Shown here: positions 47,583 to 55,729 of the stretch, piece after piece
Position numbering within the stretch: the first letter of the stretch is position 1
Layout of the letters: every line of letters starts with the position of its first letter
NCBI RefSeq assembly: GCF_001650725.1
Contig: NZ_LXVX01000006.1
Coordinates: 33,362 to 97,361, forward strand
Direction: 5' to 3'
DNA: 64,000 nt
Origin: Sphingobium sp. TCM1
GTDB taxonomy: Bacteria > Pseudomonadota > Alphaproteobacteria > Sphingomonadales > Sphingomonadaceae
Translations under genes and position numbers: made by a program
The notes under the pieces: model-generated
Databases searched by the model: none
Told to the model about the DNA's origin: nothing
What the model saw: only the letters and a program-made list of their open reading frames with translations

Positions 47583-47909
47583 CTAACCGTCCCCTTCCTC
47601 GACAAACAGCTTGAGCCGGGCGAGTGTGCCGTCCCACTGTGCGCTCACCTCGGCGAGCCAGCCGCGCGCCGCTTCGATAGCGTCGCGTCGCAGCGCATAA
47701 TGCACCTCGCGCCCGCTCCGGCGGCGATGAACCAGCCCGGCGCCATGCAGCACCTCCAGATGCTTGGCCACCGCCTGCCGGCTCATCGGCAGCCCTTCGC
47801 CCAATTGCACGATCGACCTTTCGCCGCCATCGGCCAGCCGCCCGACCAGCCCGAGGCGGGTCGCATCCCCCAGAGCGGCAAAAAGCTGCGCCGGTTCAGC
47901 CCTCGACAT
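47583..47909 (-). CDS. ArsR-family winged-helix regulator
   Basis: 108 residues. Typical ArsR/SmtB layout: LFAALGDATRLGLVGRLADG, recognition helix MSRQAVAKHLEVLHGAGLV, wing HRRRSGREVHYAL. No metal-binding cysteine pair is present. ArsR members without a metal site that are linked to SRPBCC genes are common. It is the second gene of a two-gene unit and overlaps the SRPBCC stop by 14 nt. Confidence 0.93.
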   Translation of the reverse strand: MSRAEPAQLFAALGDATRLGLVGRLADGGERSIVQLGEGLPMSRQAVAKHLEVLHGAGLVHRRRSGREVHYALRRDAIEAARGWLAEVSAQWDGTLARLKLFVEEGDG

Positions 47910-48345
47910 AGCGTTTGATATTCTCTACCTGCTCGGCCCAGCCGCCGTCATTGTCGCGCAGTATATTGGACCGGCGCGGTTCGGGCACCTTGTCGAACCC
48001 GCTTTCGGTCACGGTCAGCTTGGTGCCGCCGGCGGTCGGCTCCAGCCGGAACTCGACCAACATCCATTCGGGCACGCCCGTCCGGATCGCCTCCTCATCG
48101 CCGCCCGTGGCCGGCCATTCAAAGGCGAAGCGCGCCATCGGCTCGATCGCGACGGTGCGCGATTCCCACGGGAAATGCTCGTAGCCCGGATAGGTCATCC
48201 GGCCGGTCGAGATCCGGCCGACGACAAAGGGCTGGTCGAGCGCGACCAGAAACCACGCGCCGAACTTCTCATGATCGATCAGCGCGTCCCAGACCCTGGC
48301 GACCGGGGCGGCGATCTCGATGCTCTTGATGATGCTGTCGGACAT
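47896..48345 (-). CDS. SRPBCC (AHSA1-like) ligand-binding protein
   Basis: 149 residues. START/SRPBCC hydrophobic-pocket fold: IIKSIEIAAPVARVWDALIDHEKFGAWF at the N-terminus, VEFRLEPTAGGTKLTVTESGFDKVP, and a C-terminal helix WAEQVENIKRYVEG. Paired with an ArsR regulator, as is common for AHSA1-type genes. The start codon (48345), the AGGAGG ribosome-binding site 8 nt upstream and a candidate -10 all fall inside a 22-bp-arm inverted repeat (48334-48381). Confidence 0.93.
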   Translation of the reverse strand: MSDSIIKSIEIAAPVARVWDALIDHEKFGAWFLVALDQPFVVGRISTGRMTYPGYEHFPWESRTVAIEPMARFAFEWPATGGDEEAIRTGVPEWMLVEFRLEPTAGGTKLTVTESGFDKVPEPRRSNILRDNDGGWAEQVENIKRYVEG

Positions 48346-48381
48346 ATGGGCAACCTCCTGGTTGCTTATATGTCCGACAGC
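48334..48381. promoter_or_regulatory. Large near-perfect inverted repeat over the SRPBCC-ArsR promoter and start
   Basis: Arms at 48334-48355 and 48360-48381 are complementary at 20 of 22 positions (GCTGTCGGACATAT perfect, then two mismatches, then GCAACC perfect), with a TCCT loop. On the minus strand the loop and inner arm hold the AGGAGG ribosome-binding site and the distal arm holds the ATG. A candidate promoter, TTGCTC-17 nt-CATATA (48395 to 48367), overlaps the other arm. It can be an ArsR-type operator, a start-masking RNA hairpin, or both. Confidence 0.7.
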
Positions 48382-48417
48382 AAAAGTATGAGCAACTATA
48401 TTGTGGCGTATGGACGC

Positions 48418-48969
48418 CTAAGATTCGCGGTGGAGCTTTGTGCTGATCAGTGCCCGGATGGCGTCGGCTTCGGCCTGCGCCTGACGCATCAGTCCCTCGA
48501 TAATCACCAGCTTGGCCCAATATGCCTCCCAGCGATCCTTGCCGACTAGAGTGGCAAAATCGACTTCGTCCACATCGCCCCATCGTTCATAGGCTTCCAG
48601 CCGAGCTATACGGGCCTGCAGGTCGATAATATTCCTGGACGCAGGAGAGCGGGTTGCCTTTCCTGTCATCCAGCTCTTCCAATTTTGGCCGCTCTTGGAT
48701 TGATTGCAGGGACCGCAGGCCGGCACCAGATTGCGATAATCCGTCAGATAGCCGCTCGGGCGCTTATTTATGACGATCGGACGTAAATGGTCCCAGTCGG
48801 TCGCCTGATCGCCACAATAGACGCATTGATGCGGCGGCAGGCCAAGCGCGGCCAAGGCCGCGGCTCGATCCTGTTCGGTTGGTGGGATATCGGGTAATAT
48901 GGCTTGAACAAACCCGTTGGTGACAGACGATGTGCGGCTGGTAATTTTCAGCGGCCGCTTGTGGCGCAT
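48418..48969 (-). CDS. HNH endonuclease domain protein
   Basis: 183 residues. The HNH core is complete: zinc cysteines HQCVYCGDQ, catalytic DHLRPIVINKR, LVPACGPCNQSKSG (second cysteine pair plus Asn) and WKSWM. The C-terminal 80 residues are helical (RIARLEAYERWGD ... RQAQAEADAIRAL) without known similarity. It starts 1 nt after the dxs stop (TGAATG), yet it is visibly less G+C-rich than dxs. No methylase, phage or defence partner is near; a stand-alone nuclease of unknown target. Confidence 0.88.
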   Translation of the reverse strand: MRHKRPLKITSRTSSVTNGFVQAILPDIPPTEQDRAAALAALGLPPHQCVYCGDQATDWDHLRPIVINKRPSGYLTDYRNLVPACGPCNQSKSGQNWKSWMTGKATRSPASRNIIDLQARIARLEAYERWGDVDEVDFATLVGKDRWEAYWAKLVIIEGLMRQAQAEADAIRALISTKLHRES

Positions 48970-48970
48970 T

Positions 48971-50887
48971 TCAAGCCCGCGCCTCCGTGCCGACGCTGTT
49001 GTGGCGCAGCGCGGTCAGCACCGTGTCGACGATGGCGTCCGCATCCAGCCGCGCATCGGCATATTGCTTCTCGGGCTTGTCCTGGTCCTGGAAGATGTCG
49101 GGCAGGCGCATGGTGCGCAGTTTCAGGCCATTGTCGATCAGGCCAAGGTCGCTCGCCAGCGTCAACACATGCGCGCCAAGTCCGCCGATCGCGCCTTCCT
49201 CGATCGTCACCGCAACCTCGTGGGTGGTCAGCAGCCGGCGGATCATCGCCTCGTCCAGCGGCTTGGCGAAGCGCAGGTCGGCGACGGTGGTGCTCAGCCC
49301 CTTGGCCTCCAGCGCTTCAGCCGCCTTCATCGCTTCCTCCAGCCGCGTGCCGAGCGAAAGGATGGCGACCTGCCGCCCTTCGCGCACGATCCGGCCCTTG
49401 CCGATTTCCAGCCGTTCGGGAATTTCCGGCATGGCGACGCCGGTGCCGTTGCCGCGCGGATAGCGCACCGCGATCGGCCCGCTGTCATGGACGGCGCAGG
49501 TATGGACCATGTTCACCAGTTCCGCCTCGTCGGCGGCGGCCATCACCACGAAATTGGGCAGGCTGGCGAGATAGGTGACGTCGAAGCTGCCGGCATGGGT
49601 GGAGCCATCCGCGCCGACGAGCCCCGCGCGGTCGATGGCGAAGCGGACCGGCAGATTCTGGATCGCGACGTCATGCACCACCTGGTCATAGGCGCGTTGC
49701 AGGAAGGTGGAATAAATGGCGCAGAAGGGGCGCATCCCCTCCGCCGCCAGGCCCGCCGCGAAGGTCACGGCATGTTGTTCGGCAATGCCCACGTCGAACG
49801 TCCGGTCGGGGAAGGCCGACTGGAATTTGTCGAGGCCCGTGCCGGACGGCATGGCGGCGGTGATGGCGCACACCTTGGCGTCGCGCCGCGCCTCGGCGAT
49901 CAGCGCCTGCGCAAAGACATTGGTGTAGCTGGGCGGCCCCGGAGGCGCCTTGGCCTGGGCGCCGGTGATGACGTCGAATTTCTGCACGCCATGATATTTG
50001 TCCGCCGCCGCTTCGGCCGGGGCATATCCCTTGCCCTTCTGCGTCACGACATGGATCAGGCACGGCCCCTCGGCCGCGTCGCGGACATTTTCCAGCACCG
50101 GGATCAGCTGGTCCAGATTATGGCCGTCGACCGGGCCGACATAATAGAAGCCCAGTTCCTCGAACAGGGTGCCGCCCATCGCCATGCCGCGCGCGAACTC
50201 GTCGGTCTTGCGCGCCGCATTGTGGAGCGGGCGGGGCAGCCGGCGCACCAGCCGCTTGGCGAGATCGCGCAGGCCGAGAAACTCGCGGCTCGACACAAGG
50301 CGGGCGAGATAGGCCGACAGGCCACCCACCGGCGGCGCGATCGACATGTCATTGTCGTTCAGGATCACGATCAGCCGGTTGCCGGCTTCCCGCGCATTGT
50401 TCATCGCCTCATAGGCCATGCCTGCCGACATGGCGCCGTCGCCGATCACGGCGATCCCCTTGCCGGGCCGATCCTGCATCCTGTTGGCGATGGCGAAGCC
50501 CAGCGCCGCGCTGATCGAGGTCGAGCTGTGCGCCGCGCCGAACGGGTCATATTCGGATTCAGCGCGCTTGGTGAAGCCGCTGAGGCCGCCGCCCTGACGC
50601 AGGGTGCGGATGCGGTCGCGCCGCCCCGTCAGGATCTTGTGCGGATAGCATTGATGGCCGACATCCCAGACCAGCTTGTCGTTGGGGGTGTCGAACACAT
50701 AGTGGATCGCGGTCGTGAGTTCGACGACACCGAGGCCCGAACCGAGATGGCCGCCGGTGACGCCAACCGCCGCGATGGTTTCGGCGCGCAGCTCGTCGGC
50801 CAGCTGCCGGAGCTGATCGGGTTCCAGCTTGCGCAGGTCATCGGGGGTCTGAACGGTATCGAGCAACGGCGTGGATGGACTGGACAT
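48971..50887 (-). CDS. dxs: 1-deoxy-D-xylulose-5-phosphate synthase
   Basis: 638 residues from ATG 50887; the frame extends to 51118 but only over the upstream kinase gene. Thiamine-diphosphate enzyme that condenses pyruvate and glyceraldehyde 3-phosphate, the first step of the MEP isoprenoid pathway. Motifs: [16 protein letters not shown], thiamine site [18 protein letters not shown], and the transketolase pyrimidine-binding region [17 protein letters not shown]. Ends with a standard C-terminal transketolase domain. Confidence 0.97.
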   Translation of the reverse strand: MSSPSTPLLDTVQTPDDLRKLEPDQLRQLADELRAETIAAVGVTGGHLGSGLGVVELTTAIHYVFDTPNDKLVWDVGHQCYPHKILTGRRDRIRTLRQGGGLSGFTKRAESEYDPFGAAHSSTSISAALGFAIANRMQDRPGKGIAVIGDGAMSAGMAYEAMNNAREAGNRLIVILNDNDMSIAPPVGGLSAYLARLVSSREFLGLRDLAKRLVRRLPRPLHNAARKTDEFARGMAMGGTLFEELGFYYVGPVDGHNLDQLIPVLENVRDAAEGPCLIHVVTQKGKGYAPAEAAADKYHGVQKFDVITGAQAKAPPGPPSYTNVFAQALIAEARRDAKVCAITAAMPSGTGLDKFQSAFPDRTFDVGIAEQHAVTFAAGLAAEGMRPFCAIYSTFLQRAYDQVVHDVAIQNLPVRFAIDRAGLVGADGSTHAGSFDVTYLASLPNFVVMAAADEAELVNMVHTCAVHDSGPIAVRYPRGNGTGVAMPEIPERLEIGKGRIVREGRQVAILSLGTRLEEAMKAAEALEAKGLSTTVADLRFAKPLDEAMIRRLLTTHEVAVTIEEGAIGGLGAHVLTLASDLGLIDNGLKLRTMRLPDIFQDQDKPEKQYADARLDADAIVDTVLTALRHNSVGTEARA

Positions 50888-50897
50888 AATGATGTGC

Positions 50898-51452
50898 CTA
50901 CTCGTTTTCCTGCGCCAAGTCGAACCCTTGCGATGCGTTTGGCGGCTCCAGAGCCTCCACGATCGCCACCGCCCGGGCAAAGCGCGCGTCCCAGTCCCCA
51001 CCGATCGCCGCCCAGCGAACGCCGGACTGTTCCAGCATGTTCCGGCAGATCTGCGCGAAGCGCGCGCGCACCTGAGCGTCGCCATAGATGCGGACCGGAT
51101 CGGCAATCCAGGCGACATCGGGTTCGAGCTGAAGATAGAGGTCGGCCTTGGGATAAGTCAGCAGGGCCTTTGGGGCATGTCCGATCATCATTTCAGCCCA
51201 GGCCGCGGTCATCAGCGAATCGGTGTCGGCAAAGAGGAAGCGGGTGGCTCCCGGCATGGCGGCCGCGATCATGGCCGCCTGTGTCCGGCCGATCAGCAGC
51301 AGATCCTCTTCCGTCATGTCGACGCCATGCGTTTCGGCGTGGGCGCGGCCATATTCGGGCACCCAGAGTGTCCCGAAATGCCGCGCGAGCCGCTCGGCCA
51401 GCACCGATTTCCCCGTGCTCTCCACGCCATGCAGGACGATGCTGAGGGTCAT
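50898..51452 (-). CDS. NadR-like ATPase/kinase, probable ribosylnicotinamide kinase
   Basis: 184 residues from ATG 51452, overlapping the pnuC stop (ATGA). P-loop [16 protein letters not shown], then [12 protein letters not shown] and [13 protein letters not shown], which match the ribosylnicotinamide-kinase domain at the C-terminus of NadR. The adenylyltransferase and DNA-binding domains of full NadR are absent. Co-translation with PnuC argues that it phosphorylates imported nicotinamide riboside and so traps it. Function inferred from domain and neighbour. Confidence 0.88.
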   Translation of the reverse strand: MTLSIVLHGVESTGKSVLAERLARHFGTLWVPEYGRAHAETHGVDMTEEDLLLIGRTQAAMIAAAMPGATRFLFADTDSLMTAAWAEMMIGHAPKALLTYPKADLYLQLEPDVAWIADPVRIYGDAQVRARFAQICRNMLEQSGVRWAAIGGDWDARFARAVAIVEALEPPNASQGFDLAQENE

Positions 51453-52018
51453 GCCGGCTTGCGCTCCATCGTCCGCCGCCAGGCGATGAGGCCTGCGAGC
51501 GCGATGACGAAGAAGAGGGCGTAAAGGATCGACGTCGCGATCAGGCCGCGGCTCCAGAACAGGCCGACCGCCAGCGCATCGACCGCGACCCACAGGACCC
51601 AGCTTTCATATTTGCGCTGGGACTGGAGAATTTGCGCCGCGACGCTCATGCCGGCGACCATCGCATCGGCGAAAGGCGCGGCGGCGTCGGTGAAGCGCGC
51701 CATCAAGCTGCCCCAGCCGAGGATCGCGATCGCCGTGCCGCCCAGCCACAGGAGCCGGGCCGGATTGCCCAGCCGTCCGACCGCAATGCCGCCATCGCCC
51801 ACTTTCTCGCTGCGCGCCCAGTTCCACCAGCCATAGAGATTGATGGCGAGGAAGAAGATCTGGAGCAGCGCGTCACTGTAGAGCCTGGCCTCGACGAAGA
51901 CGAAGAAATAGAGCGCCACCATCGCGATGCCGAAGGGATAGTTCCACAGCGACCGGCGCGCCACCAGCACGACATTGACGAGGCCGAGCGCGGCCGCGAG
52001 CCATTCGACCTTGTCCAC
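51449..52018 (-). CDS. pnuC: PnuC-family nicotinamide riboside transporter
   Basis: 189 residues from GTG 52018. Membrane protein with about seven helices. PnuC hallmarks are SLWNYPFGIAMVALYFF, LYGWWNWAR and the late KYESWVLWVAVDALAVGLFW region that lines the substrate site. Imports nicotinamide riboside by facilitated diffusion driven by intracellular phosphorylation. The partner kinase overlaps its stop; a Zur-like gene lies 12 nt upstream on the same strand. Confidence 0.95.
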   Translation of the reverse strand: MDKVEWLAAALGLVNVVLVARRSLWNYPFGIAMVALYFFVFVEARLYSDALLQIFFLAINLYGWWNWARSEKVGDGGIAVGRLGNPARLLWLGGTAIAILGWGSLMARFTDAAAPFADAMVAGMSVAAQILQSQRKYESWVLWVAVDALAVGLFWSRGLIATSILYALFFVIALAGLIAWRRTMERKPA

Positions 52019-52030
52019 AGCGGCGTGCGC

Positions 52031-52495
52031 TCAATGCGCGCCGCAGGTGCCGCGCATCTCGATCACGGCGCGCCGGGGCGCGAAGCCGGCCTTTTCCGCA
52101 GCCGTGCGCAGCGAAGAGGTGATCGGATCATTGTCGATATGGGTCACCTGGCCGCATGTGTCGCATACCAGGAAGATGCAGTCATGATGGCAGCCCGGAT
52201 GGGCGTTGGCGATATAGGCATTGGCGCTTTCCACCCGCATGGCGATGTTGTTCGCCACGAACAGGTCGAGGATGCGGTAAACGCTGTTGGGCGCGACCCG
52301 CTTGCCGCGCGCCTTCGATACGTTGTCGGCGATGTCATAGGCCGACGCGGGCTTTTCCTCGGCTGCCAGCGCGTCGAAAATGGCCGCGCGCATGGGCGTC
52401 CATTGCTCGTTCTGCGCCTCCAGCGTGGCGCGCGCGGCATCGGCCAGCTTCGCGCCGGTCGGTTCCTGGTGATGATGGTGAGCATGGTCGGCCAT
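52031..52495 (-). CDS. Fur-superfamily regulator, Zur-like
   Basis: 154 residues. N-terminus HAHHHHQ is a metal-binding-looking histidine run. Winged helix: EQWTPMRAAIFDALAAEEKPASAYDIAD and VAPNSVYRILDLFV. Metal region HPGCHHDCIFLVCDTCGQVTHIDND, with the C-x2-C pair and a C-terminal GTCGAH, closer to Zur than to Fur. Expected to repress zinc-uptake genes, none of which is in the window. A partial dyad (GTCCC ... GGGAC) lies just upstream of its start. Confidence 0.9.
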   Translation of the reverse strand: MADHAHHHHQEPTGAKLADAARATLEAQNEQWTPMRAAIFDALAAEEKPASAYDIADNVSKARGKRVAPNSVYRILDLFVANNIAMRVESANAYIANAHPGCHHDCIFLVCDTCGQVTHIDNDPITSSLRTAAEKAGFAPRRAVIEMRGTCGAH

Positions 52496-52541
52496 GGTCC
52501 CTATCTAGGCGGGACGGTGGTTTGCGGCAAGGTGGCGCGGA

Positions 52542-52868
52542 TCAGGGGCGCGAGAAGCTCCAGGCAGCCCAGAGCCAGCCCGCGATCATCAGTGTGCCTC
52601 CGACCGGCGTGATCGCGCCCAGCCATCGCGGCCCGCCCAGCGCCATGATATAGAGGGAAGCGGCGAAGATCGCCCCGCCGACCAGCAGCAGCGTGGCCGC
52701 GCCGCGCGCGGCGCCCATGATCGCCACTGCAGCGACGGCGTGGATCAACTGGTAGAGGCCGCCGGTGCGCAGCCATTCGGCCGCCTTGGGATCGGCGGCG
52801 CCATGCGCGCCGAAAGCGCCGGCGCCGATCGCCAGCGCAGCCGACAGGCAGGCGAGTATCGCGATCAT
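52542..52868 (-). CDS. DUF423 (YgdD-family) membrane protein
   Basis: 108 residues with four hydrophobic helices. Family motifs: AIGAGAFGAHG near the N-terminus, WLRTGGLYQLIHAVA in the middle, FAASLYIMAL and ITPVGGTLMIAGWLWAAW at the end. Function unknown throughout the family. The ATG overlaps the stop of the Kef-type antiporter gene (ATGA). Confidence 0.93.
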   Translation of the reverse strand: MIAILACLSAALAIGAGAFGAHGAADPKAAEWLRTGGLYQLIHAVAAVAIMGAARGAATLLLVGGAIFAASLYIMALGGPRWLGAITPVGGTLMIAGWLWAAWSFSRP

Positions 52869-54670
52869 ATATCCTCCTTTTCCCCCCGGCTGAGCAGGTG
52901 CATCGCCTTGCCGGGCCGGTACATCAGATCTTTAGCGGCAAGCAGGCTGCCATGCTCGATCTGGGCGGCGAAGCGCTGTTCGTCATTGGCGCGATACTGA
53001 CGTTCGACCTCCTCCACTTCCTCCTGCGGCACCCCCAGCGACTGCATCGCCTGCACGCCCATGCAGATCGCCGATTCATAGACTTCGCGCACGACAGCCG
53101 CCAGGTCCATGTCCTGCAACGCCAGCACCTGCCGCCGGTCGAAGGCGCGGACCATCAGCGCCGCCTGGGGGAAGGCTTCGGCGATCGGCTGGAGCGCACG
53201 GGCGTCGAGCGAGGGATCGTCGATGCAGAAGGCGATCAGCCGCGCTTCGTCGGCACCCGACCGGCGCAGCAGGTCGATGCGGGTGCCATCGCCATAATAG
53301 ACCTTCATGTCGAACCGGCTCGACGTCTCGATCTGCGCCGGCTTCTTGTCGATCAGCGTGACGGCGAAGCCATGGCCCATCAGCATCTGCGCGACGGTCT
53401 GTCCGAAACGCCCATAGCCCACGATGATGGCGGACCCGCGCGGCGCCTCTTCCGGGCCGGACAGGCTCCCATCATCCTTGGGCTTGGCAAATTCGAATCG
53501 GCGCGCGAACAGCATCAGGAAGGGCGTCGTCGCCATGGAGAAGGTGACGATGGCGCTGAACAGGCTGGCCGCCTCCGGCGCGATCAGCAGGGCATTCTGG
53601 GCCTGGGCGAAGAGGACGAAGCCGAATTCGCCACCCTGGCTGAGCAGCAGGCCGGCGCCGAACGCCGCCTGCCAGCTCATCCCGAACAGCCGCGCCAGCC
53701 CGGTGACGATCGCGGCCTTGGTCGCGACGAGGATCGCCGCCATGGCGATGACGAACAGCGGATTGGCCGCGACCGCGCGCAGGTCGAGCACCATGCCGAC
53801 GGCCAGGAAGAACAGACCGAGCAGGATCGAGCGGAAGGGTTCGACGTCGGCTTCGATCTCGTGGCGATAGGGCGAATCGGCCAGCATCACGCCGGCGATG
53901 AACGCGCCCAGTGCGGTCGACAGGTGCAGCGCGTGCATCAACGCGGCGGCGGCGAGCACGGTGAACAGGCCGACGGCGACGAACAGCTCGCGCTCGCCCA
54001 TCCGTCCAACCAGCGCCAGCAGCGGCCGCAGGATGAAGCGGCCGGCGAGCACCAGTCCCGCGATGGCGGCGACGGTATAGCCTGCCATCATCCATCCCGG
54101 CGGGCCGCCCGCATCGGCGGGGTTGCGCGACAGCGCGGCGACGATGGTGATCAGCGGGACGATCGAGAGATCCTGGAACAGCAGGATCGAGAAGACCTTT
54201 TCGCCGAAGGGGGAGTTGATCCGGCCGCTGGACTTGAGGCCGGGAAGCACCTGAGCGGTCGAGGAGAGGGCGAGCGGCAGGCCGAGCGCGATCGCCGCGC
54301 CCCATGTGAAGCCGGTGGAATAGAAGATGATCGCCGTCAGCGCGCATCCGCACAGCACCACCTGCGCCAGGCCCAGCGCGAAAATGTCGCGCTTCAGCCG
54401 CCACAGCCTGGCCGGATGCAGTTCGAGGCCCACCAGAAACAGCAGCAGGACGATGCCGATTTCGGCGATGGCCAGCTTCGATTCGCCGCCGCCGACCAGG
54501 CCCAGCCCCTGCGGACCGACCAGCGCGCCCGCGACGAGATAGCCCAGCACCGCGCCCAGCCCGAATCGGCGGAACAGCAGGACGAAGAACACCGCCGCGC
54601 CCAGCAGGATGACGCCTTCCGACAGCAGTATCTCTGTTGCGTTGGCGGGAATGGGGGCGTCACCCTGCAT
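52865..54670 (-). CDS. CPA2-family monovalent cation:proton antiporter (KefB/KefC-like)
   Basis: 601 residues. An N-terminal antiporter domain with about twelve helices (LGYLVAGALVGPQGLGL, LFLVGLELHP, LFQDLSIVPLI, QGGEFGFVLF) is followed by a cytosolic RCK/TrkA-N domain with the Rossmann motif VGYGRFGQTVAQML and VYYGDGTRIDLLRRSGA. The QGGEF patch is the typical KefB/C sequence. Glutathione-gated potassium efflux is likely but the KefF/KefG partner is not here. Overlaps genes at both ends. Confidence 0.95.
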   Translation of the reverse strand: MQGDAPIPANATEILLSEGVILLGAAVFFVLLFRRFGLGAVLGYLVAGALVGPQGLGLVGGGESKLAIAEIGIVLLLFLVGLELHPARLWRLKRDIFALGLAQVVLCGCALTAIIFYSTGFTWGAAIALGLPLALSSTAQVLPGLKSSGRINSPFGEKVFSILLFQDLSIVPLITIVAALSRNPADAGGPPGWMMAGYTVAAIAGLVLAGRFILRPLLALVGRMGERELFVAVGLFTVLAAAALMHALHLSTALGAFIAGVMLADSPYRHEIEADVEPFRSILLGLFFLAVGMVLDLRAVAANPLFVIAMAAILVATKAAIVTGLARLFGMSWQAAFGAGLLLSQGGEFGFVLFAQAQNALLIAPEAASLFSAIVTFSMATTPFLMLFARRFEFAKPKDDGSLSGPEEAPRGSAIIVGYGRFGQTVAQMLMGHGFAVTLIDKKPAQIETSSRFDMKVYYGDGTRIDLLRRSGADEARLIAFCIDDPSLDARALQPIAEAFPQAALMVRAFDRRQVLALQDMDLAAVVREVYESAICMGVQAMQSLGVPQEEVEEVERQYRANDEQRFAAQIEHGSLLAAKDLMYRPGKAMHLLSRGEKEDI

Positions 54671-55092
54671 CAGGCGTCCGCCATCCGCGCCGCTTCGGCG
54701 ATGGCTTCGAAACCGAGACGGATGGAGGCATGGCGGGCCGGATAGCCGCGCGCGGGGGCCAGCACCGCCAGGCCCGGCCAGAAGTCGAGATCGTCGCTGT
54801 CCCCCGCCAGATAGGCGGCCAGCTTGTCGCGCGCCTCCGCCAGTTCCGCCGCGCTCAGGCCGATGGCCTGCGCCGCCATCAGCGCCGCCGAAGCCTGGCC
54901 GAGCGCGCAGGCTTTCACGTCCAGCCCCATGTCGGCAAGGCGGCCATCCGCCATCCGGACGTCCGCCGTCACCCGCGATCCGCAGGTAGGCGATCGTTTC
55001 TCCACGGTCGCCTGCGGATCGGCCAGACGCTGATGATGCGGAATGCTGGCGGCGAGCCGCAATATGTCCTTGTTATACAGGGGGGCACTCAT
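54670..55092 (-). CDS. Iron-sulfur cluster assembly scaffold-like protein (NifU/IscU N-terminal fold)
   Basis: 140 residues from ATG 55092. SufE/NifU-like fold with cysteines in KRSPTCGSRV and DVKACALGQASAALM, the spacing seen in alphaproteobacterial IscU-like proteins. The canonical third cysteine of IscU is not evident. No isc or suf genes adjoin. The stop overlaps the start of the antiporter gene (ATGA). Role in cluster assembly is inferred from family only. Confidence 0.83.
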   Translation of the reverse strand: MSAPLYNKDILRLAASIPHHQRLADPQATVEKRSPTCGSRVTADVRMADGRLADMGLDVKACALGQASAALMAAQAIGLSAAELAEARDKLAAYLAGDSDDLDFWPGLAVLAPARGYPARHASIRLGFEAIAEAARMADA

Positions 55093-55273
55093 GCCCGACC
55101 ATGTAGGGCAGGAAGGGCGCGGGGTGAAGGCGGCGATTGGGTCAGCGGAAAAATAGAATGAACGGGCCGTCACAAAATCCTCCCCCGGTGAGGTGTTCGA
55201 TGGAAATATGGGTCTCCATCAAGGGGAGGAATTAGTTGCCTTGGGGTGGATCGGCGGCCTATCGCCCCGCTTC

Positions 55274-55729
55274 ATGAAGATATTGGTCGATGCAGACGCC
55301 TGTCCCGTCAAGGAGGAGGTCTATAAGGTCGCCTGGCGGCATGACGTGTCCGTCATCATCGTCAGCAACAGCCCGATCCGCGTGCCGGCGCACCCGTTGA
55401 TCGAACGGGTGGTGGTGAGCGACGGCTTCGACGCAGCCGACGACTGGATCGCGGAGCGCGCCGGGGCGGACGTCATCTGCATCACAGCCGACATCCTGCT
55501 CGCCGATCGCTGCCTGAAGGCGGGGGCTGTCGTGATCGCGCCCACCGGCAAGCCGTTCACGCTCAGTTCGATCGGCGCGGCCATCGCCACGCGGGCGATC
55601 ATGGCGGATCTGCGCGCGGGCGCCGTGGGCGACCCCATCGGCGGACCCGCTCCCTTCTCGAAGGTCGATCGCTCGCGCTTCCTCTCCGCGCTGGACGAGG
55701 CGCTGGTGCGCCTCAAGCGAGGACGCTGA
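55274..55729 (+). CDS. YaiI/YqxD-family (DUF188) protein
   Basis: 151 residues from ATG 55274; in-frame codons from 55193 are not conserved. PIN-like fold with acidic active-site-like residues: MKILVDADACPVKEEVYKVA, SDGFDAADDWIAE, ITADILLADRCL and the C-terminal GGPAPFSKVDRSRFLSALDEAL. A nuclease activity is suspected for the family but not established. The stop overlaps the next start (TGATG). Confidence 0.94.
   Translation: MKILVDADACPVKEEVYKVAWRHDVSVIIVSNSPIRVPAHPLIERVVVSDGFDAADDWIAERAGADVICITADILLADRCLKAGAVVIAPTGKPFTLSSIGAAIATRAIMADLRAGAVGDPIGGPAPFSKVDRSRFLSALDEALVRLKRGR

Noticed and set aside
48370..48549. Plus-strand start MSDSKSMSN mirroring the SRPBCC N-terminus
   Set aside because: It exists because the inverted repeat copies the SRPBCC start codons; the frame beyond the arm runs antisense to the HNH gene without protein-like features.
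52898..54745. 615-codon plus-strand frame antisense to the Kef-type antiporter
   Set aside because: Rich in Arg, Gln, Asp and His with no domain; the antiporter has clear helices and an RCK motif.
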